NCBI RefSeq assembly: GCF_037975245.1
Contig: NC_092581.1
Span: forward strand, 4,900,001 to 4,964,000
Direction: 5' to 3'
Origin: Apostichopus japonicus
Lineage: Eukaryota; Echinodermata; Holothuroidea; Aspidochirotida; Stichopodidae
DNA length: 64,000 nt
Part shown: positions 1-10,996 of the stretch, piece after piece
How the letters are laid out: every line of letters begins with the position of its first letter
Numbering within the stretch: the stretch's first letter is position 1
Notes under the pieces: generated by a model
Seen by the model: the letters and a program-made list of their open reading frames with translations, nothing else
What the model was told of the DNA's origin: nothing
Database searches by the model: none
Position numbers and translations under genes: made by a program

Positions 1-92
1 AAATATATATATTCATAAATAATATGATGGAAAAATTTAGCAAAATGTTGTATATTATACTTTCCGCACTTGTTTTCTTTGGCTTTTTATAG

Positions 93-186
93 AAAGTGAT
101 ATCTCAGGAGGAAACGAGCATGCCTTGGTCGCCTCCTATAAAGATACGATAAACCGATTAAATTTCCTGAAGTTGAAGCCAGTCAT
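93..186 (+). other. Candidate plus-strand exon resembling receptor exon E2 (uncertain)
   Basis: A pyrimidine-rich stretch ends in an AG at 91-92, and a GTAAGT donor starts at 187. Between them one frame is open. It enters in phase 1, as E2 does, and reads SDISGGNEHALVASYKDTIN followed by about ten more residues. This can be laid over the E2 start SVFPRGEDEHERAFTFAIQN: a serine at the same place, then G..(D/N)EH, then (I/V)N. A different frame downstream (about 160-280) reads VTITATDPQLYDAVIKMG, which also faintly resembles the end of this domain segment, so a frameshifted relic is possible. The similarity is short and the strand is opposite to the main gene. It could be an exon of a neighbouring paralogue, a pseudo-exon, or chance. 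Confidence 0.25.
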
Positions 187-1904
187 GTAAGTTCAATGAA
201 ATGGTGTTGTGTGACAATTACCGCAACTGACCCCCAGCTGTACGACGCCGTGATCAAGATGGGGATTATGTACGATTAAGGATTAAGGATAATAATCCCT
301 ATTTAATCTTTAAGGACCACATGGAAAATCATGTCAATTATCGAAAGGGCACATAACAAGGCATATGTTTACCTTGCATGGGTTTTTAACGTTGGACACT
401 AAACCCATAAAATAATAATAATACAGACCGAAACATTTGTTAACAGTTTATGTATAGTCTTTGCGAGCAGAGGGGAAGAGTTAGGATGGGGTGATAAGTT
501 TGGCGAACTTTCTCTGTTTCGACTTAGCTTCGAATTCTGGAATTCCAACTGATGTTTTGGCATCAAATTATGATAAATATTTCCATTACTTATTTGAAAG
601 ACTGTTTGTTTGAACCTATCTAGAACGATATGAACAATTTGAGACGTTAGGTAATTCGTTCTTTGACTTCTTGCAAATGTGTTAAATAATTAGCTTTAAA
701 CACCTTACCATCCGAAAGAGTTAACATCCATGGATAGGATTCCTCTTTGATTTTAATTAATTTTAACAGATGGTATGGTGTAGTATGACGAGAAGTACAG
801 ACATCTGGTATCAATCAAGTTTTAATTTAAAAACATTTTTGTTATTGGTTTTTAAGCTGTTAGATATGTTTTTGTCTTCAATAAAAGGTTCCTGTCTTAA
901 CATACGATTATTTGGATACGAGATTATCACAAAAATGCAATAATAGACACAATTCTGATTATTATAGCATACTATGCGAGAACCAATTTTTAAAATATCG
1001 TCGACGAATTAAAAAAAAATTATAAAAAAAAGATGAAAGATTCTGCAGGAAAAACTTGTACATTCAAAATGTGAAATTCATGGTGTTATTGAAACGGCAA
1101 AATACCGTGAGGAAAAATACCGTGCAATTCAGGTCCTGTGTATACACACTGCGACGCAGTTATTCCGTACAGTGCGGAGTAATGCGACGCGAAAGCGTTG
1201 CTTTTGCAATGTACTAGATGTACACAGTGATGCAGTTACGTACAATACAACAGTGTGTCTATGTAGTTCTGTGAACAGCGCTGTAATACAGTACAGTAGT
1301 AACCTATACATGATTATGTATAGGGTTACTTTGGGTAACTGAATACAATGTCATGCTATAAATGCCACACTATACAGTGCAATGTTTTACATCACATGGC
1401 AATACATACTAGTGCCATAGCACTGTGTAGTGCAGTGTTAAAGAGGTACGTACTGCAAAGTCTTGACTTTTGTAATGCTCTACAGTGGCGTATAGTTCAA
1501 TGTAATTGACTAACACGTGCTACATAATACAATGTAACAAGGGACACGAGGCTAGGCGAGACGAAACTAACAAACAGACAGAAATTCATTGTACTAAAAC
1601 AATTCTCTAAACGAGGAACGATGCTCATAAAGATGATATTTAAAACAGCAATGAATACGAAATATAATCATAAGTACAGTAATAAAGATGGCGTTAACTC
1701 GTACTCAATAAAGCTAACGACTCGTGCCATCTTTATTCCGTGGGATCTCTTTATTGGCTTGTAGTCGTTCGTCTCCTGATGCACTAAAGCATGATGGGTA
1801 ATCATAAAATACATATAACACCACAATGAATATAAGAAATATCATAAAAAAAAGAAGTGAATAAAACGCAGTAAATCCTGGCAGCTTCCACGTTAAAGAC
1901 TTAC
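187..1904. other. Non-coding stretch left of E6 (intron of the receptor gene)
   Basis: On the minus strand this should be the intron after E6, because the receptor must continue to the left. No exon with matching phase was recognised. The sequence is AT-rich. Between about 1120 and 1540 it contains a degenerate, irregular run of ACAGTG/TACAGT/GTAATGC words that resembles the composition of the 162-bp tandem repeat near 14.2-15.0 kb. No other element was identified. Confidence 0.5.
1120..1540. repeat. Degenerate ACAGTG/GTAATGC-rich low-complexity repeat
   Basis: Words such as TACAGTGC, CAGTACAGT, GATGCAGTTACGTACA and GTAATGC recur at irregular spacing over about 420 bp, well above what the AT-rich surroundings show. 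No clean period is visible by eye. It may be an old, decayed minisatellite, perhaps related to the array at 14190-14975, which shares the TACAGTG and CTGCAGT words. Confidence 0.4.
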
Positions 1905-2078
1905 CGACATTCCCGCCAGCTGGTATTCAGTTCCATTCCCGATGACTTCTATTGTTGCATTCCCTCTCCAGGTGTTTACGATGTCTAATGAATATTCATC
2001 GCTCTTATCGATAAGATGGAAGACAGCTAATTCAGCCCCTCCTTCGGAGTACCTCCTTAAATCCATGGTAACTAGATC
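1905..2078 (-). CDS. Exon E6: kainate-type receptor amino-terminal domain, 58 codons
   Basis: A 174-nt exon with phase 0 at both ends. The acceptor is TTTCCCTTTTTCAG just right of 2078, and the donor GTAAGT is read leftward from 1904. It starts DLVTMDLRRYSEGGAELAVF and runs to EYQLAGMS. This aligns without gaps over 58 residues to the vertebrate kainate receptor segment that starts [20 protein letters not shown] and ends GLLDGFMT, as I recall it. It forms part of the second lobe of the amino-terminal domain, which governs subunit assembly. Sequons NAT and NGT lie near the exon end. The following exon (expected to carry the conserved ALxYDAV helix) was not found in the 1.9 kb to the left and is probably beyond the window. 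Confidence 0.88.
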
Positions 2079-2332
2079 CTGAAAAAGGGAAACAATTGAG
2101 AAATATTTTAAAACGGGGCAAATTCCTCCCCGGCGTAAATAAAGACCAAACAAACATTGTGGCAATCCGTATAAACTGCAGCTCTTTACTACAATGAAGA
2201 TGGCCACCGTGGTGTTTTATTTCCCATAACTGGGAAAGTTTGAAGATTTAGATATTAGTGGGCGTAGAGTTTTACTGGATTGCAGACATGAATTAACATG
2301 TTTATCACACTGATAAAGTTTCAGAAATGTTC

Positions 2333-2504
<172 letters not shown>

Positions 2505-3494
2505 TTACTTACAACATCTCAAATACTGGATCACGGAAAATAATTACAAGCAAGGGATTATATTCCTCCTTGAAATATTAACAGCAGCAAAACAACTAAT
2601 ATATTGTTATTTAATTATACCCTAATGAATAATAATTGCAGCGAGATATTACCTTACACAAAGTTCAACGACCATGACCAGAGCACAAATGAGCTTTAGA
2701 TGCGTTTCATATATACATATATACTTATGCAACTACTATCTTATCACGGACTTGACTCGCTTTAAATGTCATTCGAGTATAAAGGACAAAAAAAGCTGCT
2801 TGAAACATACAAAAGTAGAGAATTGTGACACTCTCAGGTTATAGTCTACTAACGTCATCATGACGTGGTTGAACTATCAAAAGCACAACCACCAAGGGAA
2901 AACGACGATAACGAAGTTTGGTTAGGATTAGATATTTGATATTCATCAACAAAACCCAAAATACCCGAACTGTTGAATAAATCATACACAAACCTATAAA
3001 AGATGACGTGTTTTTTGAGAAAAATATTCTGTGTGTTTCTTTCATTCTTCCTTTTGTAAATATGAAATAATATTTTTTCGTTTCTTTGAATATGTGTAGA
3101 TCATCGCTGCTTAGTCGTAATTGTTACTCTGAAACTTAAAATTTATATAATATATTGCATATCATTGTATATTTGAAGGCATTCGGCTACAAGAAAATTG
3201 AACTATATATGGGTAAAATTGAATATTTTATATTTAGCATTTTGCACAAATATCTTTTTAACCAAACTAAAATAAAACCTAAGTTTAGTGTTTTGTTTTA
3301 AGTTGGAAGACATAATGATTGAGGTCAAAATAATAATCAAAATAAAAATAAAGATGAAAAATATAAAAAAGACAAAAAAAAATAAAGAAAGAAAAATAAT
3401 ATAGATAGAGAAATAATATTAAATCAAGAAGATAATAACATGGAGAGAATGACTCAGAACGTTTTAAGTTCATAGTTTTACGACATTAGATATT

Positions 3495-3999
3495 CAGGGA
3501 TGTGCCCAGGATTTCCTGAGGGCTGGCATACTGATCGCCGTCCTGGGGGAGGGGCCTAAGGGGTGTTCCCCTCCCCTTAGAGAATTGTTTTTTATTTTTG
3601 AAGGTGCTCAGATGCCAAAATGCTGGCACTTGTGTAGCTTTTTAAGCACATACAAAAGTACTAGTTTTGCTAACAATTTACATTTTTTAAATTTTTTTTT
3701 AGTTAAATATATTACGTAGCCTAGCTGGTGAAAGTTATTAGTTTGTTTCAAAGAGATTTTACAAGGGACCGATTGAAAGCCGTAAGTAATGTTTCTCGCA
3801 TGCGTAACTGATGCATTATTAGTCTGTATGATTTTGGCATAGGCTAGGCGCAATATATGTTGACTATATTGTTAGGAATGTCGGGATTTTAGATGAAAAT
3901 AGTGCTGGGCGGGATTCACGATAATTAAGACAGTGCTGGGCGGTAATTTTTAGTGCTGAGCGGGGCCGCCCACTGCCGCCCATCGTGGGAACATCCCTG
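3495..3999. mobile_element. Non-autonomous hAT-like DNA transposon (MITE), 505 bp
   Basis: The left end reads CAGGGATGTGCCCAGGAT, and the reverse complement of the right end reads CAGGGATGTTCCCACGAT: 16 of 18 terminal positions match. The CAGGG terminus is typical of hAT elements. The bases gatatt directly flank both ends (3489-3494 and 4000-4005). That 6-bp direct repeat is shorter than the 8 bp expected for hAT, so the site duplication may have mutated. The interior carries GC-rich blocks with repeated GTGCTGGGCGG or GTGCTGAGCGG words near the right end and no transposase frame. It sits inside intron 5. Confidence 0.72.
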
Positions 4000-4644
4000 G
4001 ATATTGTGTTTAAGTGGGTACTATCAGGAAGCGTCACGTGCTAATAGTCTCCAAGTGTAACATTTGTTATGTCGATACATTCTTCCACAGTTCTATTACT
4101 CCATAAATGTACCCACTGAAGTGAATCATTTTTTTACATTTTGGTCGTTATCATCATTATACTCTTTGATGCTTGGATGTTTGAAGAGGATGAAATTAAA
4201 CTATACTGATGGTCTAAATATAAGAAGAATTGAATGTGATTTAAGGCATTTTATATATAGTAATTTCATTGATGAAACAGCAATATTGCGCAACGAGGGC
4301 TGTCACATATGGGTTGTTAAGTATCCAATAGGTTAACAATTCTACCTCTTCTAAAGCTGAAAATCTCAATTTGAATGTGTCATAATGGGTCCCAACTATC
4401 AGCTATGATATGGTGTGTGTATATCTGAGGACAATATCAGTTTGAAATCGTACTATCTGTTTTTGCTCCATAGTGACATTGGAAAGTGACGAATTTAGTG
4501 TTTAAGAAACATAATTCATTGGGATGCAATATCCATACGTAGAATATGCACGATCTCGAAAGTGGAGGTTGGGAAATGAACGTAATGGGAACCCTCAGAG
4601 GTTCAGATGTATACATTGTTTCATGATATATACGGAACATTTCT

Positions 4645-4695
4645 TAGAGAGAGAGAGAGAGAGAGTCGGGGGGGGGGGGTGGGTGGAGAGAGAGC
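4645..4695. repeat. (GA)n / poly-G tract next to the E5 donor (pyrimidine-rich on the gene strand)
   Basis: On the plus strand: GA dinucleotides (4645-4665), a run of ten or so G, then GGTGGAGAGAGAG. Read on the gene strand it is a CT/poly-C tract starting about 25 nt downstream of the E5 splice donor. Such pyrimidine tracts are known binding sites for PTB- or TIA-type splicing factors; a role here is inference. Confidence 0.8.
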
Positions 4696-4720
4696 TATAC
4701 ATAGACGTAGAAACACTCAC

Positions 4721-4774
4721 CAATGATGTGAACACGTAATGATATTGTCCTGCAAGCATTTGTAATTCTAGCAT
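4721..4774 (-). CDS. Exon E5: 54-base exon of the amino-terminal domain
   Basis: Exactly 18 codons, MLELQMLAGQYHYVFTSL, flanked by the acceptor CTTATTCCTACAG and the donor GTGAGTG. It matches the kainate receptor segment ALAMGMMTEYYHYIFTTL position for position, and the next exon continues with DL. Vertebrate kainate receptor genes, as I recall, also have a short exon here, so the exon boundaries appear conserved. The exon begins and ends in phase 0 and is a multiple of three, so skipping would keep the frame but remove a beta-strand and its approach helix from the second lobe. A pyrimidine tract lies just downstream of the donor on the gene strand. Confidence 0.88.
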
Positions 4775-5113
4775 CTGTAGGAATAAGAGAATAATGAAAA
4801 TAATATCCGGCATTATGTAAAAAAATAATCTTTAAGTTTAATAAGTAAAAGAAATGAACTTTTGTGCCAGAATGACGTCTCCATGGCGTCATTACAACCG
4901 ATAATCCATCGTCATTGAAGCCATTACAACTACCGTTTCCATATAATAATCAAGGTCAGTTAATGCCTAGTACAAAGTTAGTACAGATTTGTACAATCGT
5001 AAGCCTCGTTCGTCACTGTTTTCAGCAATGTGCATAGTACGGAGTGGCTGAGCTAAGAATTGTGAACAAACAGACAGCGTTGAGAAAAGAGATGAAACAT
5101 TGTATCTTTTATG

Positions 5114-5279
<166 letters not shown>

Positions 5280-5394
5280 ATCGTAATGAGTTGGAAAATC
5301 AAGAACAGTGAAAAAACTTTCAGCCTCCACCGGGATGTGAATTTCATATCTACTGCAGACAGAGCCGGCAGAGTTAATCTCGTCTTTTAATCTC

Positions 5395-5595
5395 CTTAAT
5401 CCTGTCATAGCCTTTCTCTTTCATCTCACTACCCTTTGTTCTCTCTAAGTTTGCTCTATTTATTGGGCCAATCAGCTGTCTGTTCTTCTGTCTCTCGTCA
5501 TGTGTCCTCAGTTTTGTTATTTGTTTCAATTTGCCTCTGAAAAAGATTCCGCCAGGATCAAAACGCCAGTTCCTTTTAACGTTTGTACATCTCAA
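5395..5595 (-). mobile_element. Possible retroelement fragment (Penelope-like, tentative)
   Basis: On the minus strand a 73-codon open frame includes FDPGGIFFRGKLKQITKLRT. On the plus strand the text CTCTGAAAAAGATTCCGCC followed by AGGATCAAAACGCCAG resembles the 'CTGAAGA..(G/C)GAAACG' end signature that I recall from Penelope-like elements. There is no reverse transcriptase motif in the fragment. The assignment rests on a remembered signature only. Confidence 0.3.
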
Positions 5596-6252
5596 TTAAG
5601 TTTCGTTTCGTACATGACACACAATTAATTATCTTTTTTTTCTCGTGGAACTGCCCCTAATGCAATCGTCGTGCTCTTCAATAGCTCAGTGTACATCATA
5701 CCTATATCAGTACATTGACTATATATCTTGTAAAATATGTTAGTGAGCTTGTTTTGATTTTCTATGAATACAAAGTAGCAAATGAATAGGTCAATACTTG
5801 GACATTTTGCCACCCACTTGGGATATTAACATATTATTAATTTATGAGCTTTCTCACGCGGAAACGCTAATAACACAAGACCACATCTGGGAAGCTCATA
5901 TATTTTATTAACATGGAACGGTCTTACAAGACGCATGCGTATATTCGTGGTCAGATTTAACAACATGATCTATACACACAGAAATGAGATATATTGGAAT
6001 GAAAGTAAATGACTACTCAAGTTGGCGTTAACCGACTACACCTATTTACATAGGAAGGCATTAGCAACTATATAGAAACAAATAGTAACAGTAAACAAGT
6101 GGCTGCACATTGGACACCATAATTTTCTATTCTTTGCGAGTAAAATGTCCATGTTTTGAAAATAACAAAAAGGATCCTCGATTAAATTATCATAGATAAC
6201 ACTTACACTGGTACATTTGTAATGTACTAAATATCGGGTTATACCCACATTT

Positions 6253-6578
6253 AATAATAGTAATATTTGCTTTTTATAAAGCGCTTTATACCAGCGATTG
6301 GTATCAAAGCGCTTTACAGACGTTATATTACCCATGGTCAATGATAACCTGTCCCAGAGACCATCCCTCCAGTTGGCAGCAGTTATATACTGACAAGTTA
6401 CCTCATAATGACAAGTTACCTCACAGGTACCCCTTTAACCATGGGTGGAGAGAGGCAATTGAGATAAAGCATCTTGCCCAAGGACACAACGTAATGAACT
6501 AGTCAGGAATCGAACCAGCGATCCTTGGATCACGAGTCCGACGCCTTAACCAATTGGCCATCACGCTCTCATGTTTCT
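6253..6578 (-). mobile_element. tRNA-derived SINE, nearly full length
   Basis: Read on the minus strand, the element starts with a tRNA-like head (about 6566-6496) with a tRNA-like D-arm GATGGCCAATTGGTTAAGG, an anticodon-type loop CTCGTGA (anticodon CGT, threonine-like) and a perfect B box GGTTCGATTCC. The body then reads GTGTCCTTGGGCAAGATGC, a motif shared by several metazoan SINE families, and ends with AAAGCGCTTTATAAAAAGC and an AT-rich tail. The bases cacattt at 6246-6252 and 6579-6585 could be the target-site duplication. It is inserted in intron 4 in the same orientation as the gene and encodes no protein. Confidence 0.8.
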
Positions 6579-7064
6579 CACATTTCTACTAAAGCCTATA
6601 TAACAAGTCTCGGCCTCTCTCTTTTATATCTTTGTAGCATTTACCCTTTCAGAAAGAAAACGTACTACATGCCAAAATCAAGGTGGATTAGAAAGGCATG
6701 TGACATGAATTGATAACGGTGGAGAGGTTTTCTGATTTAATGTCATTAATAATACTTCAACAATAGGCCGCATTATACTTATTAAATAGCCTAGGCCATT
6801 ATAACCTTTAGTACATCTGAGCACGTCTGCGCTGCTATAGATATAATAGTAGATAGTGTTAAGGATTGCTGACGTGCGAGCCATATCGTTTGCGGTACTG
6901 GCATATAGTAGCTATAAACAACAACTTCATGCATTATCTGTTGTAACTGATACCGCAGTATTTCATATATCAACGTTTTCTCAAAATGTCTTAGCCTAAC
7001 CGAGAACCCTACCGTGACATTGCTCCATGTAGATATAGTGAGATATCATACTCTCCTTCTGGTT

Positions 7065-7280
7065 CTTTCATCTATCCAATGTTCATCTCTGACCATCTTA
7101 GCAGATTCATTGAGAACACCATATCCAGTTTGTTACCATCCCACTTCTGACACCATTGTTCAGTCTGGCCCTTTCATCAATCCAATGTTTATCTCTGACC
7201 ATCTTAGCAGAGTCATTGAGTACACCTATTTTATATCATATCCATTTTGTTACCATCCCACTTCTGACACCATTGTTCTC
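7065..7280. repeat. Tandem duplication, unit about 106 bp, two copies
   Basis: The segment beginning CTTTCATCTATCCAATGTTC (7065) recurs from 7171 as CTTTCATCAATCCAATGTTT. Both run through TCTCTGACCATCTTAGCAGA and end in ATCCCACTTCTGACACCATT. The second copy carries a short insertion. Both copies are open in overlapping frames, but no family is recognised. Confidence 0.85.
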
Positions 7281-7464
7281 TTTCTTGTTAAAACAAGTTC
7301 TAATGAGAGATTTCGAGTGTTATATTCAACAGAGTATAATATCATTTGAATCCATTTTCAGCGGATTAATTACGGAACCAACCAAGAGAGTGTTTGAATC
7401 GTCTTGCAATTTTGAGCGTATATCGAATGAAATATGAATAACAAAAGAGTAAATAATGGCTTAC

Positions 7465-7652
7465 GTTTTCGAGCAAATGTGGAATGGAATTCCTATTACA
7501 GTCGATGATGATGAAGTGGAAACCTGAAAATTTCGCTCGTTTCAATACTTGTCTATATTTGTTACTCTTCATTCGCATGAGGCTGACACTAAACGTTGCT
7601 GCATCTTTGACGTTGGCGGAGTGATGTAACAAATCTTCCAGGCGAAGGAAAG
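7465..7652 (-). CDS. Exon E4: kainate-type receptor amino-terminal domain, 188 nt
   Basis: Acceptor TTTTTATGCTAG; donor GTAAGC just left of 7465. It enters in phase 1 and leaves in phase 0. Including the split codon it reads AFLRLEDLLHHSANVKDAAT and continues to FHFIIIDCNRNSIPHLLEN. It matches the GLIRLQELI...[20 protein letters not shown] region of kainate receptors: the (L/I)RL.(E/D)L helix and the (I/F)DC strand end are both retained. A stretch of basic residues (MRMKSNKYRQVLKRAKF) occupies the place where the family has TKDAKPLLKEMKRGK. This is the middle of the amino-terminal domain, outside the cell. Confidence 0.87.
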
Positions 7653-9205
7653 CTAGCATAAAAAGAAACCAAAAAATGAGAACAATTTGAAGTCATACAA
7701 AGGAAAATAATATCACAGCTGGCTGTTAACCCGTCACTTTTAAATTTCCTCTTCTGGAATGATTGTTTATTGGGGGGGGGAGGAGTTTGGGGGGGTAAAA
7801 TATCTTTGAAAGTTGTTGAAGAAATATAATAATATAATTAAGGTTCTCCTTGTGTAAAAGGAAAATTCCACTAAGGTTGTGGCTTTAATTAATTTCCATC
7901 TTGAGTGGAATAGAAATAAGTCATTACAGCATGCAGGGGCATGCAAAATTCAAATACAGGGTTAGTTTGTCTGCTACAAGCTTTCCCTTGTAGATTATCA
8001 GCTGAACACCCCTAAAGTTCCCACGCTCAGCCAAGCAGTGAATAGCACATGTGCATACAGTATTGCAGAAGGTTTGACCTTTTCACGTAAAAGTTACGGA
8101 GTGTAAGTTTTCTCGCTGGTTATTTATTAATGGCAGCTTCATCACACTCTCAATGTATGGTCCATCGATTACCCCAACTTTCCTATTCGCACCCCTATAC
8201 TGGTCACGACGTCACACACATGGACTAAAACTATGACTTAAATATTATTTAATAACGATCGAAAATAATATACCCATACCATCTTCTAGCTTAGATCACA
8301 ATAACAACAACATAATAGCGAATTCGTGCAAACATTTTTTTGTGTTAACACTGGCATGTAAAAAGGCGCAGAAAATTGAGATTTGGTTATATTATTTTAC
8401 CCTTAACTGAATTTTAACACCACATGGTGACAAATTCGGGCAGCATCCATATTAAAGCAAGTCGGCAGACAGTATTTTTTGCACAATTTTTTCTAACACT
8501 CCCCTTCGTGATTCATGTCCAAATCCCGAAGGACATGCTCTAGTCTATTGCGTATCGCATCTCTTCATAACAGTATAGATATGTTTATATATGTATACAT
8601 ACATAACCTATGCGTTAGCAAGGAGTTTAAATTAGCATTTGATTGAAATTTGCGATTGGACACAGGGGAACGATTAAACATGTGTATTACCCTCATTCAT
8701 AAATGGATATCAATTTGAAAACTTCCTGTTATTTCTGTTAAAGCTTGTGACTTAATTTTAAAAAATGAAAAAAAAAATGGATTATGAATTCGATGATAAT
8801 TTTGTTACGTTTTGTGCAATTCTTTCCAGCAGTAAATTGTGAAGCTCTGTATACTTAATGCCATGCAACATGAGACGTTATGATGGGGGGGGTGGGGAGG
8901 AGGGGTGGATTGCTGTTTGAAATGAGTCAGATGCAGTGCCATGAACACGCTATTAACGTATCACTTCAACACCATGACAAGAAGTTGCCAACATTACGTT
9001 TCGAAGAAAGAGTGCGTGGGAGGGGGAAGATAGGTAGGCACCCTATATCCACCTTCATCGATGAGAAAAATATGGCACCACAGAAATTTTTATCAAGATG
9101 GGTTTTGTTGTCACAAATAGGGCCCGCTGAGGTATGGCACACGAATCCTTCAAACACTTTAAACAATTTGGAATCACTTTGAAGATAAGTATGTGACCTA
9201 ACAAA

Positions 9206-9232
9206 GGGGGGAGGGAGGGCGGGGTGGGGGAG
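9206..9232 (+). other. G-rich tract with quadruplex potential
   Basis: The plus strand has GGGGGG, GGG, GGG, GGGG and GGGGG runs separated by 1-2 bases. That fits the four-run rule for an intramolecular G-quadruplex. A similar block is at 8883-8908. Confidence 0.6.
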
Positions 9233-9990
9233 CAATGGTCACTTTGTTATATCATGTCCTCTAATCAATTAACTTTGTCGGTTTTATCACTCTTACAGAC
9301 AAAAAAGAGCAATTTAAAGGGTCTTGTTAGCGAGAAGATATTTATGGTGTTGTAGGTTATTCAACAACAAAAACATACAACAAACAACATGCATCAAATT
9401 TATAGTTCTGAAATTGTAAAAGAAAACCTCGCTATTTATTTGTATGAGCTGAGAGACTTAACAGCCCTATCACATCTATAAATGTTTATCATCAATGTAA
9501 TGAAGTAAAATTTCAGCATTTACTTTCCTGTATTTTATGATATAACAGAGACTACTTTTAAAACCCAAGAGAAAAAGTAACACTTTTTTCTAAGAATGCG
9601 CAATTCATTATATGGAATGGTTCACTGGTTCGTTTTATGGCGGTGCTGCAACAATGTATTTTCCAGGACTTTATCGAGATATATTACCAGAAAACAATCA
9701 CTTAATGGTCAATTTAATAAAAAAAATGGTTGATGGTGTTAGATGTAAAAATAGCTATCAGAGCTCTCTGATGTGCATCGTCCATCACATCAATCAAACT
9801 GACCATATTACCAAAAATTCATAAATTTATTCAATTTAGTTGTAAAAATGTTCAATTGAACAACAGATGTTATATTCATAGAACTTGGGACATGGGGACT
9901 GGTTGTCAGCAATGATCACGCAATTGATCAATTCAAGGAATTATCTTATAATATTTCAATAAGATGTTCTTTTTAGTTAATTAATTAATT

Positions 9991-10018
9991 AATATATATA
10001 TATATATATATATATATA
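9991..10018. repeat. (AT)n microsatellite
   Basis: Short AT alternation preceded by a TTAATTAATTAATTAA run and followed directly by the 66-bp island at 10019-10083. Confidence 0.95.
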
Positions 10019-10081
10019 GGACGAAAAGGACGAAACCGGTCGTGAAGTGGAATTTCTCTGGTGTGTTATTCTTTATTGAAT

Positions 10082-10083
<2 letters not shown>
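10019..10083 (+). mobile_element. Short retroelement-like island between two (AT)n tracts (tentative)
   Basis: The island begins GGACGAAAAGGACGAAACCG and continues GTCGTGAAGTGGAATTTCTC and GGTGTGTTATTC. The GACGAAAC...CGTGAAG wording recalls Penelope-like element termini in invertebrate genomes. The flanking (AT)n tracts could be insertion tails. No coding potential. Confidence 0.3.

Positions 10084-10147
<64 letters not shown>
10084..10147. repeat. (AT)n microsatellite
   Basis: 64 bp of uninterrupted AT alternation. Confidence 0.97.
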
Positions 10148-10151
<4 letters not shown>

Positions 10152-10735
10152 ATTATAAATATGCTAGATATTCAAATATGGTCACCTTTAGTCCAAATTC
10201 TTAAACTGTTTCCATTACAACCTTCGAGGAAATTTTCCTCAGTCATCTTGTGTGTTCCTTAAAAATGTCTGAGAACAATTTGGAGAGCAAAGACCTCCAA
10301 AATGGTACTTTTTGAAAACTTCTAGCAATTATAGCGAGCTATCATTTGGGACCTATAAACATCAGATACTCGTCAATTTAAGTGACTGAACTAAATATAG
10401 TGACTAACACACAATACACGAGGTTAGTGCTTCAGAAGCGACACATAACTTCAATAAGGAAAACAGGACCTTTAAGCCTCATATAACATATATCAGATGC
10501 ATTATAAGTTGTTTTTATCAAGGGCAAATTGTGTTCAATGCCATCCAACGGTGTTGCTATCTTGTTCATATGCAATTGACAGATCACATGTTGTTGGCGT
10601 TATTAGAAATTTATCAAACATTCAATTAACGTGAATATGTAAGTCTTTAATAAGAAAACCATATACGCACACGATCCATACATAAATAATCAAATTAATA
10701 TCAAATGAATCAAAATCATTATTATTTGTACTTAC

Positions 10736-10996
10736 CATCGTCCTCCTCGTAAACGATCACCATTTTCCTCCATTTTTTCTCTAAGACCAGATCCCGAACT
10801 GCTTGGCCGATGAAATTTCCCTGCGGGTAGAAGTTAATCATTAAATCCCCTTTATCCGCCGTTTTCGTGTCATCAGACCAATGTATGTTGATGTACGGCA
10901 AGTGAACGAGATTCGCTACCGACCTCAGGGCGTAGGCGTCCAGCCCAGTCGTAGGACCAAACAAGGCGTTGACGCCCGTCTCAAGCTGCGAACACA
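10736..10996 (-). CDS. Exon E3: kainate-type receptor amino-terminal domain, 87 codons
   Basis: 261 nt, phase 1 at both ends; acceptor TTTATTTCTCAACTATAG, donor GTAAGT. Joined to E2 it reads TTDEVCSQLETGVNALFGP and continues GLDAYALRSVANLVHLPYI, then INFYPQGNFIGQAVRDLVLE and WRKMVIVYEEDD. This is the strongest match in the window. The ACDQL..GV.AIFGP motif, the (A/N)LxVPxI strand, the YPxxxxxxxAxxDLV helix and the (F/W)(K/R)xxxxVY strand of kainate and AMPA receptors all appear in order. The cysteine of VCSQL matches the one that forms the conserved disulfide across the first lobe. The run TKTADKGD replaces the loop seen as SDNKDSF in vertebrate kainate receptors. Confidence 0.92.

Larger units (their letters stand above)
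7653..10735 (-). other. Intron 3 of the receptor gene
   Basis: About 3.1 kb. Visible content is G-rich blocks at about 7770-7796, 8883-8908 and 9206-9232, an (AT)n tract at 9991-10018, a 66-bp island, and a second (AT)n at 10084-10147. The rest (for example 7800-8880 and 9240-9980) shows no recognisable element and no exon. Confidence 0.65.

Noticed and set aside
10019-10083. Hammerhead ribozyme (GACGAAAC core end)
   Set aside because: The required CTGATGA half is absent; the sequence upstream is a plain (AT)n tract.
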